NCBI GenBank assembly: GCA_946902985.2
Contig: OX336399.1
Location: 160,580,411-160,644,410, forward strand
Length of the DNA stretch: 64,000 nucleotides
Direction of reading: 5' to 3'
Origin: Meconema thalassinum
Taxonomy: Eukaryota; Arthropoda; Insecta; Orthoptera; Tettigoniidae
The translations under genes and the position numbers were made by a program. The notes under the pieces were generated by a model. That model searched no databases and was not told the origin of the DNA. It saw only the letters and a list, made by a program, of their open reading frames with translations. This document shows, piece by piece, positions 52,476 to 63,499 of this stretch (the stretch's first letter is position 1; each line of letters starts with the position of its first letter).

Positions 52476-54589
52476 AAGGACGTTTGTGTGATCAGTCCCA
52501 CATTATCACTTTGCTCTTTTGCAGAGCAGATTGTGTGCTGTTTTTCTTTGTATTTAGGCCTACCGTACATTTTGTGTTTGATTAAATGCACATGGCAAAA
52601 TATACAAGTCACTAAATTGCAATATGCAAAACTTTTTTTGATGTCTGTATTATGAATGCATGATTGGACTGGATTTGATAATTTCTTAATCTAAACAAAT
52701 TGTAAAGAAATAATGAATACTAGCATTACCCGTCGCGGCTTTGCCCGCGAATATTCTAGCTGTAAAGAGTACACTCAGCAAAATCTCAATCATGAATGCT
52801 ATGACTGATTTATCCTTGGTATGAATAATCAGACTTTATCAATTCAGCTACTGGTACAGTGGTTAGGGGTTTGTCATTCCTTCATAGGTATATCAGAGTG
52901 AAGTTAGTTTTCTGGGAATATCACAGACACTGTTAATTTAAGGGCCATTAAATGTGGTTATCGGAGACCCTTTATAGTCGGGTGAAAAAGACCTTTCGTA
53001 CCACACTCGCATGTGAAAATTGCGTGAAAAAATTCTAGAGTGCCCCTTGACCCCCTGAAGCGCATTATACTGTATGTATTGATGAATTTTACAGCTTAAT
53101 TTGGTTTAGTGATAACCTTATAACTGTCTGGAAACTTTCACAGTAATGTAATAATTGGAATTGCATTGCATCTTACAGAAATAGATGGACCTGTGAGATT
53201 CTGTTACCATGGTTACCGTGTTGCATTCTTTCATTATTTCATTGTAAATATACATTCTTTAAGGTATTTATTTAATTGTGAGGCATTTAAAGAGTAAGCG
53301 AGTGCGTTTCGCTTACGCATTGGGTTATGCTGAACCTGTAGGTACCCCATATGTGTAGGTTGGTGTTAATGGGACATTATTTTCGGTACAAAACTGGAAT
53401 GGGACCTTAGCAGAATAATATAGGGAAGGATTTAGAACTAAGGTTGATGTTTTATGGCAAATAATTAATACATTCGTATGTTGGAAGGGGGCGGGGAAGG
53501 CAGCACGTATGGCCCCGTCGTCGACATCCACACTCATGTCCGAAGACTGTAGGGGGCTGAAACCTCGATGTTCTCCTCCTTCAGAAACAATATCATGGGA
53601 TCAGAATCGATTCTGCGATCGATCGAGATAAAAGATTTCTATACAAGGTCGTTTTGTATCCTCGAAACTACAAATCGCTCTGGACTTTCTTCACGACGAT
53701 ATGAATTATACACTGATACAGAAAAGGCAGAATAACCAGTATTTAAAAAGCCTCACAAATATAGCTGTAATATATTCTTGATATCAACCGAAGTGTGTCG
53801 AGTTATAAAATAAACTGTATATTTGCCTAGTTTATAGATCATGCTAAGGGATGATCAAAAGATTGATTGATGAATTTATGATTCTGATGAGATAAATATT
53901 TCTATTATAATTTTACAAGACCTACCGCAATGATAGGCTAATTTGTGTTGAGGACACAATAAACTTAGCATGCATAAAAACGTGTTGATGTTGTTTGCTT
54001 ACGATAGGATAGTAGGGATGTAGAGAGTGATTGCCGATTAGTCTGCCCGTGAAGTTGTTAAACTGGTAATACATGTTGGCTGCTTAATAGGTCGGCCGCT
54101 GCGGAAGAAGAAGACAAACCCTACCAAGACCCAGAATAACTTTGGCCGTGTGCCCAGCAAATACAGCTGACTATCGCCGATCATGTGGCGCGCTCTATAT
54201 GACGCAATTACACAGCGCCCACTTTGAAATTACTCGGAGACCCGACATCCATGGGCGTCGCGTCGTTCGAATTTTATAGGTTGTAAAAAATTGATTGTAG
54301 GGCTGCAATCAATATAAATTACAAATCCTGGCCAAAAAATCTGAAATCTGAAAAATTTACGGAGAGAGTAGACAAAAGGCTCATCAATGCGAATATTACC
54401 GGAAAGAAAATAATTACAAATTTGTAAATTTATACACATAGCATTTCTTTGCACAACGTTCATTGTTCAAAGTTACCGTACTAAAAATATTTGTGATTTT
54501 CCACCAGAAAAAATAATAATGCAAAGTCAAAAAGTATTATTTATTCATTACCATTGTATCACATATTACAGCACACTGTTTCTTTAAAC
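52476..54589. other. No gene recognised; one dispersed-repeat start at 52721
   Basis: Mostly AT-rich. ACTAGCATTACCCGTCGCGG at 52721 matches the style of the repeat at 21699. The stretch 53280-54240 contains only short ORFs without recognised motifs. CGATCGATCGAGATA-type words near 53615 show no larger structure. Confidence 0.45.
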
Positions 54590-54910
54590 CACTCGTTCTG
54601 AACCCGTAGAAGTCTGCGGACCACTCAGCCTAAAATGGAATCATGTACGGACCACCCCTTCCCCCCAATACACCCTATCAGTTGTAACCCTTCCTCAATA
54701 ACCCTTATTTTAAAGATATTTCAATTCAAGCCCTGATAGTCATCACCGCGAATATCTTCGGACGATTCTCGTTCAACGCACATCGTTTCCGAAATTCCCA
54801 TTCATTGGCCACTTTTTTATACGTGCTGGTGGACCCTTTTCTCCCGCGGACCACTCCCGAGGTATTCACGGACCATCTTTGGTCCGCGGACCACCGGTTA
54901 AGAACCACTG
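54590..54910 (+). mobile_element. hAT MITE (family of 15955-16233), 321 bp, 8-bp TSD
   Basis: The TSD CTTTAAAC lies at 54582-54589 and 54911-54918. The right end, inverted, is CAGTGGTTCTTAACCGGTGG; the left end CACTCGTTCTGAACCCG has lost the exact CAGTG. The interior shares CGGACCAC words and the CGAATATCTTCGGACGATTC region. Confidence 0.9.
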
Positions 54911-54935
54911 CTTTAAACAAAACTCAATCTTAGCC

Positions 54936-55808
54936 TATTTTCATTTATAAAAAAATAGGTAGGCTTATGAGATCACCGTTTTGTCCGTGTGTATATGTGT
55001 GCCCCCCCCCCCCCTCCAATAAAAGCTAAACGGCTGGAGCGATTTCAATGAAACTCGGTACTATAGTACTATTTCGGCCAACCCCGACCGTGCCATTCAA
55101 ATTTTATTACGTCTCACCAATTCAACATGACGGCTGTGCGAAATATTTCACCGGCAATCTATATCTCCGAAACTATTACTGATATAACCCTGAAATTTCG
55201 TAAGGTGATAAAGGGCACTGCTAGAAGTTCACGTATGAGACCTTCAAAAACGTGTTAACTACAAAACGAAAATGGCGGCCAAGCAAAGTTGAAACATTTA
55301 AATAGACTTTTTCTCGCGATTCAACTATCCGAACTCAGTGAAACATGGTCCAGAAATTGTTTATTCACATTGCAATTCACTGGCATCTAATTTAGTTCAA
55401 TTGTTCACATAACCTGAAGATGGGGGCTGTGAGAAATTTTAAAATTACGTTTTTATATCTTGTGTCCAAATCATGCGATCGAAGTGAACGTTTGAATAAT
55501 GAACATACGCAATAATCGACATCTAATAGTACATAAATTTATGGCCTACGTATATATATATATGTAGGATGTTGGATCTATATATATATATATATATATA
55601 TAGATCCAACATGGTGACCATACGAACTATTTAGACGGTTCTCAATGACTATTAATCTATGGCAGCAATCAAACTGAAATTTTGTATGTTGATAGAGGCT
55701 ATGAACCTAAGTTCACCTATGGGACTTTCAATAACCTGGTGAGCACAAATCCAACATGGCGGTGACGCGAAATATAAATATTTAAATGGACGTTTCTCGC
55801 GATTTAAC
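54936..55808 (+). repeat. Dispersed hairpin-started repeat (family of 3747 and 16590)
   Basis: It starts with a TTTTCATTTATAAAAAAATA-type hairpin and TTATGAGATCACCGTTTTG, then ACGGCTGGAGCGATTTCAAT. CAACATGGCG/ATGGCGGCC-type words recur internally with loose periodicity, and the AT palindrome pair at 55545-55612 lies within it. Non-coding. Confidence 0.7.
55545..55612. repeat. Two adjacent AT-cored palindromes
   Basis: 55569-55612 is a perfect 44-bp palindrome: ATGTTGGATC, a TA tract of 24 bases, then GATCCAACAT. 55545-55568 (CCTACG...TGTAGG around a TA tract) is a near-perfect 24-bp palindrome directly beside it. Both would extrude as cruciforms. Confidence 0.95.
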
Positions 55809-55810
55809 TA

Positions 55811-56617
55811 GATTTTAACATCTGGGTTATCGGTCCCTAATGATTTGGGTGATGTGAAAATGTACTGTAAATGAAATGAAACTATACCTAAAACTATCTA
55901 CATAATTACATACTAGATGAGGAAATGGAAAACAAGAATAAGGGAAACAAAGGACAGGGGGAAAGGGAATGCCCTAAACCCTCGAAGAATGAGAATCAAG
56001 GGACTTGGAAAAAATGAGAGCCAGGAAAGGTAAAGAGGAGAGGGACCACCCCAAAGCCAATGGAAGGAGAAAACCGGACCCAGCTCCGGAAGACCTCGGG
56101 GTCACCAACGCCCGAACTCACCAGACGTGAGCCCTTGAGGGTGTAGCACAATCCAGGGTGCACCATAAGTGGTGGGGCTACACACACCCTGCTTCCTTGA
56201 GGGCCTTGGACAGAAGGCAGGAGATACAATTAGGTCTGACCCCTCGAAGAATGAGGGATCAGGAAAGATGAGACAAGGGCCAATTAAGGTGGGAAAGTGA
56301 AAGACTCCCTAGGCCTCGGATATCCTAATAACGGTGGGGTGGGAAAACAACAAGAGTTGACCAAGGGAGGTCGAGAAAAAAGATTACGGGGAGGAGCCAG
56401 ATGAGACAAGGGCCAATTAAGGTGGGAAAGTGAAAGACTCCCTAGGCCTCGGATATCCTAATAACGGTGGGGTGGGAAAACAACAAGAGTTGACCAAGGG
56501 AGGTCGAGAAAAAAGATTACGGGGAGGAGCCCGGCACAAGTAAGTGGAAGCAATGCCCGACTCAGCTGGGGTCTCGTGGTCGCCAACCCACGTCCCACAA
56601 CTTGTGGGCCCCTGGGA
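55811..56617 (-). mobile_element. Retroelement copy (family of 1603-3059)
   Basis: The + strand begins TTAACATCTGGGTTATCGGT (the 3' terminus read inverted) and ends at CCCACAACTTGTGGGCCCCT (the 5' part). It lacks the AT-rich array of the 1603 copy. It contains a 133-bp tandem duplication (56266-56531). No TSD was resolved. Confidence 0.75.
56266..56531. repeat. 133-bp tandem duplication
   Basis: 56266-56398 is repeated at 56399-56531 with no visible difference (AGATGAGACAAGGGCCAATT ... GATTACGGGGAGGAGCC). A recent duplication inside a retroelement copy. Confidence 0.92.
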
Positions 56618-57458
56618 GGGGGGCTTTCGAATGAAAAATGTGCTGTGTTGTGATAGCATTAATTTAATTCTCTGCCTGTATTAAGAAATATCGACTAGTT
56701 CCTAAGTCTTCCCACCGCAATGGCATTTAAAAAAAAGGCTGGTGGCTTGACGTGCTTACGACTCGTCACTGCAGCATGAAATCAGCGGGAATTTTGTCCA
56801 TTAGACCGAGTGCAGCGTCGATCTTGAAACATTCTCGCGACTGTTCTCCGTAACCAACCACGTACTTGTGACCACCATTGTCAAAAGGACCGAGAGTGGC
56901 GCTGATCGTTTAACATATCAATATTTTTAACGTACACGACGGCGAGTGCAGCGAGAAGTTTTATAAAATGAGTCCGAAAGTGGCGCTAATTGCACGGATT
57001 TAACATTTTTGTATGCCCAGCCGCGGATTCGAAACTGTAGAGATAGGAGTAGTACCGTCTAACAGGCCGAGAATGGTGCCGACCCTGTTACCTCACAGTA
57101 CTGATTTGAGTGGCGATATTTTCCCGAGCCTTATCGCCTTCATGTAGCCCCTAGAACAGTTGGAATCTCATCAAACTGGCCGAGACCGGTGCCGAATGCG
57201 TAACAGCCACGAACTCTAAACCGCAAGGATAGCGAGAATTTCGCCAAACGGGCCGGAGAAATCTGTAATCGATAGGCTCTACCGCCCAACAGGCACGCAC
57301 ATATACTACCCGCAGCTCATTGTTTCCTGTGGCAGGCGAGACAGACTTTCTCGCCATCTAAACGGCCGCTTGCATATACTGCCAGCAGTACATTAATTTC
57401 TTCTTGCGACGAGTAAGATAACTTTTCGTCTAATATCTGAAGTGTTCACTATGAGTAC
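56618..57458. other. No gene recognised; loosely repeated GGCCGAGA words
   Basis: Words such as ACCGAGAGTGGCGCTGAT, GGCCGAGAATGGTGCCGA and GGCCGAGACCGGTGCCGA recur every 100-190 bases, hinting at an old, diverged tandem repeat. No ORF was supported. Confidence 0.45.
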
Positions 57459-58151
57459 CAGGCGCGGATCTAGAGTTTGGCTTGGGGGTCGGTCAGAGAA
57501 TCGAAATTGTTAAGAAAAATTGTATCAGTAAAAACGCAATCACAAAATAACCAAACGTACAAAACCAGACCAATTTTTTTGCAAGCTACATGGATAGAAA
57601 TTTGATGCGTTTAGCGCACCAAAAATATTCGTACAAATTGCAACGGCGTGTTTTGCGACTTTAACATCGGGCTTCGAGAAAAGTATCAAGGTACGTTACA
57701 GTTTCGGCAAGTCGAGTTGGTACCGACAAAGGGAGAAAGTCACAGCTTAAATTGCCAACCAAGCTTGCAGTTTGGACGTCGGCATTTTTTTTGTGCGAAA
57801 AAAGCCCCAAATTCCTATCCGTGCATTGCTGCACATTAATCGTGACATCACTATAGACACCGATTCGGTAATCACAAGGTTTGCTAAACAAAATAGACGA
57901 GATAATTTTGTTATATAAATTATCGTGTATATATACTAACAGGTTGTAAATATGTACAGTTGTAACAGAACATAATAATTGCAATAAAGATATTTTCTGT
58001 ATTGAATAAAATGAAAATTGTTTTTCAGTTAAAATTCGTTAAGTTTTATTTGTCTAGTTATTGTGTCTTGAGTTTGCAAAAAAAATTGGTCTCCGTTTGG
58101 GGGGGGGGGGGTTATGACCCCCGTGACCCCCTCCCCTTGAATCCGCGCCTG
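57459..58151. mobile_element. hAT-type MITE (CAGGCGCGGATC), 693 bp
   Basis: The ends are CAGGCGCGGATCTAGAG and, inverted, CAGGCGCGGATTCAAGG. Flanks ATGAGTAC (57451-57458) and GTGAGTAC (58152-58159) match at 7 of 8 positions. The CA start and 8-bp TSD fit hAT. Non-coding interior; poly(G) run at 58099-58112. Confidence 0.88.
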
Positions 58152-58199
58152 GTGAGTACCGCGTCTCATCGCACGTATAGAATATCAATTTAGGTATTA

Positions 58200-58565
58200 A
58201 ATCCTTTGTCTGGAGCGTGGCGCGAAACCTGGACTGTTGGTGCAGCAGAAAAGAGGAGAATAGAAACGTAACAAATGAAGAAATATTAAAAGAGTGGGAG
58301 AGGAGAGATATTTTTGGCGACTGCTAATGAAGAGAAGAGATAGGTTGGTAGGACACATACTAAGACACCCAGGAATAGCAAGCTTAGTTATGGAACAAAG
58401 GGTCGAGAACAAGAACTGTAAGGGTAGACCAAGGTTAGAAAAGTAAATCAGATTGCCTCGGACGAAAGGTGTGGTAGCTATGTAGAGATGAAACGTTTAG
58501 CTCAGGACAGAGAGTCATGGAGAGCTGCATCACACCAGTCAAAAGACTGAAGACTCAAAGAACAA
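58200..58565 (+). pseudogene. RTE2 LINE 3' end
   Basis: It shares GGTTGGTAGGACACATACTA, GACACCCAGGAATAGCAAGC and AGTCAAAAGACTGAAGACTC with 50845-51660. A deletion removes part of the upstream region. Inactive. Confidence 0.8.
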
Positions 58566-58664
58566 CAGCTTATTTCCAAAGTTCAGAGTAACTTCAATAT
58601 TTTGAACGGATGTTTCTTTGTATTCGTAGAAAAGTGTGGATGGAAAGTGGGATTTCTTCTTCTG

Positions 58665-58798
58665 GGCCCTTCAGGATGGTCGGTCCCGGGGCCCTCTTCC
58701 GTGGTCAGGTCTGGATACAAGTATAAGTGGAAGCAATGTTGTGCTCAGGGCTCCACAGTCACCAACCTACGCCTAGCAGTTGCGAGTTCCTGGAACTG
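58665..58798 (-). repeat. Old fragment of the 1603-family retroelement
   Basis: A diverged copy of the family 5' end (AAGTATAAGTGGAAGCAATG then a CACCAACCTACG-type stretch), directly before a younger copy. Confidence 0.55.
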
Positions 58799-58802
58799 AT
58801 TA

Positions 58803-59530
58803 TGGTTGATGATGATAATCGTTGGTTAAAGGGCCTAACATCTAGGTTATCGGCCCCTAATGGTTTGGGTGATGGTGAAGATGGTAATGAAGTGTAAACT
58901 ATAACTAAAACTAACTACTAACTTATATACTAGAAGAAGAAATGGAAAACAAAAGGAGAATACGACAAATAAAGGACAGGAGGAAAGAAATGCCCTCAAA
59001 CCCCGAAGAATGCGGATTGAGGGACTTGGAAGGAGAGTCATGAAAGGCAGATAGGAAAGTGAAAGAGGAGAGGGTCCGCCCCAGAGGTAATGGATAAAAG
59101 GGGGAAAAAACCGGACCCAGCTCAGAAATCCCTCTGGGTCGCCAACTCCCGAACTCACCAGCCGTGAGCCCCTGTGGGTGTAGCAATATCCAGGGTGTAC
59201 CAGAAGTGGTGGGGCAACATACACCCTGCCTCCTTGAGGGCCTTGAGCCCAAGGCAGGAGGTAAAAGGAAATGAAAAAGAAGGCTGACCCCTCGCAGAAG
59301 GAGAGTATCAGAAAAGATGAGACAAGGGCGGGAAAGGAAGATACCGTACTCCCTAGGCCACGGATACCCTAATACCGTCGGGGTCGGAAGAGAACAAGAG
59401 TTGACGAAGTGAGGTTCGACAGGAAAGAAGACGGAGAGGAGCCCGGCACAAGTAAGTGGAAGCAATGCCGGACTCAGCTGGGGCCCCGTGGTTGCCAACC
59501 CACGTCCCACTAGCTGTGAGCCCCTGGGTT
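58803..59530 (-). mobile_element. Retroelement copy (family of 1603-3059)
   Basis: On + it begins GATGATGATAATCGTTGGTT then AAAGGGCCTAACATCTAGGT, and ends GCCCCGTGGTTGCCAACCCA then CTGTGAGCCCCTGGG. GGTTGA on both sides may be a short TSD. The - strand frame (59579-58923) is open but shows no domain. Confidence 0.75.
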
Positions 59531-59568
59531 GACTAACTATGGGTAGAGCCCTGCGCGAAAAACAGAAT

Positions 59569-62520
59569 GCTATCCGCATCCGCCCTGCATCCGCACGACT
59601 GTTATCCGCATCCGCACGACTGTTATCCGCATCCGCCCTGCATCCGCACGACTGTTATCCGCATCCGCACGACTGTTATCCGCATCCGCACGACTGTTAT
59701 CCGCATCCACCCCGCATCCGCACGACTGTTATCCGCATCCGCCCCGCATCCGCACGACTGTTATCCGCATCCGCACGACTGTTATCCGCATCCACCCCGC
59801 ATCCGCGTGACTGTTATCCGCATCCGCACGACTGTTATCCGCATCCGCCCCGCATCCGCGTGACTGTTATCCGCATCCGCCCCGCATCCGCACGACTGTT
59901 ATCCGCATCCGCACGACTGTTATCCGCATCCGCCCCGCATCCGCGTGACTGTTATCCGCATCCGCCCCGCATCCGCACGACTGTTATCCGCATCCGCACG
60001 ACTGTTATCCGCATCCACCCCGCATCCGCGTGACTGTTATCCGCATCCGCACGACTGTTATCCGCATCCGCCCCGCATCCGCGTGACTGTTATCCGCATC
60101 CGCCCCGCATCCGCACGACTGTTATCCGCATCCGCACGACTGTTATCCGCATCCGCCCCGCATCCGCGTGACTGTTATCCGCATCCGCCCCGCATCCGCA
60201 CGACTGTTATCCGCATCCGCACGACTGTTATCCGCATCCACCCCGCATCCGCGTGACTGTTATCCGCATCCGCACGACTGTTATCCGCATCCGCCCCGCA
60301 TCCGCGTGACTGTTATCCGCATCCGCCCCGCATCCGCACGACTGTTATCCGCATCCGCACGACTGTTATCCGCATCCGCCCCGCATCCGCGTGACTGTTA
60401 TCCGCATCCGCCCCGCATCCGCACGACTGTTATCCGCATCCGCACGACTGTTATCCGCATCCACCCCGCATCCGCGTGACTGTTATCCGCATCTGCCCCG
60501 CATCCGCACGACTGTTATCCGCATCTGCCCCGCATCCGCACGACTGTTATCCGCATCCGCACGACTGTTATCCGCATCCACCCCGCATCCGCGTGACTGT
60601 TATCCGCATCCACCCCGCATCCGCGTGACTGTTATCCGCATCCACCCCGCATCCGCGTGACTGTTATCCGCATCTGCCCCGCATCCGCACGACTGTTATC
60701 CGCATCCGCCCCGCATCCGCGTGACTGTTATCCGCATCCGCCCCGCATTCGCACGACTTCTATCCGCATCCGCACGACTGTTATCCGCATCCGCACGACT
60801 GTTATCCGCATCCACCCCGCATCCGCGTGACTGTTATCCGCATCCGCCCCGCATTCGCACGACTTCTATCCGCATCCGCACGACTGTTATCCGCATCCGC
60901 CCTGCATCCGCACGACTGTTATACGCATCCGCCCCGCATCCGCACGACTGTTATCCGCATCCGCGTGACTGTTATCCGCATCCACCACGCATCCGCCCGA
61001 CTGCTATCCGCATCCGCCCGACTGCTATCCGCATCCGCCCTGCATTCACACGACTGCTATCCGCATCCGCCCGACTGCTATCCGCATCCACCAAGCATCC
61101 GCCCTGCATTCACACGACTGCTATCCGCATCCGCACGACTGTTATCCGCATCCACCACGCATCCGCACGACTGCTATCCGCATCCACCACGCATCCGCAC
61201 GACTGCTATCCGCATCCGCACGACTGCTATCCGCATCCACCAAGCATCCGCCCTGCATTCACACGACTGCTATCCGCATCCGCACGACTGCTATCCGCAT
61301 CCACCACGCATCCGCCCGACTGCTATCCGCATCCGCCCGACTGCTATCCGCATCCACCACGCATCCGCCCGACTGCTATCCGCATCCACCACGCATCCAC
61401 CACGAATCCTCCCGACTGCTATCCGCATCCGCACGACTGCTATCCGCATCCACCACGCATCCGCCCTGCATCCGCACGACTGCTATCCGCATCCACCACG
61501 CATCCGCCCGACTGCTATCCGCATCCACCACGCATCCGCCCGACTGCTATCCGCATCCGCACGACTGCTATCCGCATCCACCACGCATCCGCCCGACTGC
61601 TATCCGCATCCACCACGCATCCGCCCGACTGCTATCCGCATCCACCACGCATCCGCCCGACTGCTATCCGCATCCGCACGACTGCTATCCGCATCCACCA
61701 CGCATCCGCCCGACTGCTATCCGCATCCACCACGCATCCGCCCGACTGCTATCCGCATCCGCACGACTGCTATCCGCATCCACCACGCATCCGCCCTGCA
61801 TCCGCACGACTGCTATCCCCATTCGTCCCGCATCCGCACGACTGCTATCCGCATCCGTCCCGTATCCGCACGACTGCTATCCGCATCCGCCCTGCATCCG
61901 CACGACTGCTATCCGCATCCGTCCCGCATCCGCACGACTGCTATCCGCATCCGCCCCGCATCCGCACGACTGCTATCCGCATCCGCCCTGCATCCGCACG
62001 ACTGCTATCCGCATCCGCCCCGCATCCGCACGACTGCTATCCGCATCCGCCCTGCATCCGCACGACTGCTATCCGCATCCGTCCCGTATCCGCACGACTG
62101 CTATCCGCATCCGTCCCGCATTCGAAAGACTGTTATCCGCATCCACCACGCATCCGCCCTGCATCCGCACGACTGTTATCCGCATCCACCCTGCATCCGC
62201 CCGACTGCTATCCGCATCCACCACGCATCCGTCCCGTATCCGCACGACTGCTATCCGCATCCGTCCCGCATTCGAAAGACTGTTATCCGCATCCACCACG
62301 CATCCGCCCCGCATCCGCACGACTGTTATCCGCATCCACCCTGCATCCGCCCGACTGCTATCCGCATCCACCACGCATCCGCCCTGCATCCGCACGACTG
62401 TTATCCGCATCCACCCTGCATCCGCCCGACTGCTATCCGCATCCACCACGCATCCGCCCCGCATCCGCACGACTGTTATCCGCATCCGCACGACTGCTAT
62501 CCGCATCCGCCCCGCATTTT
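59569..62520 (+). repeat. GC-rich minisatellite, 21/32-bp units, 223-bp higher-order period
   Basis: The basic unit is CATCCGCACGACTGTTATCCG (21 bp), mixed with 32-bp units that add CCCCGCATCCG. Before about 60990 units carry GACTGTTAT; after that mostly GACTGCTAT with CCACCACGCATCC. In 59945-60660 near-identical blocks recur every 223 bp. Since 21 is a multiple of 3, the array lacks stops in several frames on both strands and yields 'proteins' of over 600 residues (HPHDCYPHP and ARLLSAS repeats). Low complexity and simultaneous openness of overlapping frames show they are artefacts. Confidence 0.95.
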
Positions 62521-62559
62521 CCGCATTCCCACGTTTGTTATCCGAATCTACTGGCATTA

Positions 62560-62900
62560 TAATAATATCGTATGGCCTCGGTGCCGGGTGCAAGCTTTGT
62601 TATTTGACACCCAGAGGGCAGCTTGCATGTCGAATTTCGTTGTACCTTGAAGCACTGAAACTCCTTGAACACTATAGCGCTTTCTAGTAGAGAAATGAGG
62701 AACTTCGTGTTGGCGGAAATTCTCGAGATTAATTTTGCCATTATGAACACGGCCTACTGAATTCAAATGGGTTCTTTGACATGCCAACATCGTATGACAT
62801 GCTTGTCGTAATTTTTCCGCCTTTCAAAATCACTTACCACGGCCAGGAGCGAACCTGCAAGCTTGGGGTTACACGTTAACCACTCACCCACCGTGGTAAG
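62560..62900 (-). mobile_element. tRNA-derived SINE with ATT-type tail, 12-bp TSD
   Basis: The TSD CTACTGGCATTA lies at 62548-62559 and 62901-62912. The - strand head CCACGGTGGGTGAGTGGTTA (box A) and GCAGGTTCGCTCCTGG (box B) are followed by a body ending ATACGATATTATTATAA. Sister of 45588-45945. Confidence 0.93.
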
Positions 62901-62912
62901 CTACTGGCATTA

Positions 62913-63499
62913 CAATATTATTTTAAATTAGATAAAGCATAAATTACTAAAGCAACATATTTAGACATTTGAGGAAAAAGTCGTTCCCTTAGGCTCTGAA
63001 TGTCATGTGCTATGTTTACACAGCCAGAATTGCAACCCTTTCCAGTTCGGAATGTGAATGCTTAATGACATAATTTGAATGCGATTAGCTTAAATTATCA
63101 TCAGGCCGCTAAGTGCACTTTTTGTCGAATTTTAGTTGAGCACACCGTCACGTTTGTCTTTTAACTGGCTACACGATGGAATAAGTTTCAGGGTGCATAA
63201 CCCGCTCAAAACCGTTGAAAATGACCAACAAAGTTCGCGTTCGTTTGCATAAACCGCTAAATGCATGTTGGCTACGGTTGCAAAGCCAGTTTAATGTTCC
63301 ACGTGTCCAAAGACCGCTAAGTTCCATAAGTATGGCGTCTGCCTTGCCACATATGGCTGCAAAACACGCTAACTGGTACAAGAACTGCCAATATTCCTCC
63401 CACAAAACTCTTTTACAATAAATTACCGGTACGATCGGGAAGAATAGTTTTGTGTTTCAGATTTCAGTTGGCTGCACTATCGAGGAAGCGTACGCAACA
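62913..63499. other. No gene recognised; repeated CCGCTAA words
   Basis: GGCCGCTAAGTGCA, AACCGCTAAATGCA and GACCGCTAAGTTCC occur at about 63105, 63254 and 63312. No element boundary was seen. Confidence 0.4.

Noticed and set aside
60721..62650. Two overlapping >600-codon ORFs rich in His/Pro/Arg
   Set aside because: They are translations of a 21/32-bp tandem repeat; several frames and the opposite strand are open at once, and no start context, domain or splice structure supports coding.
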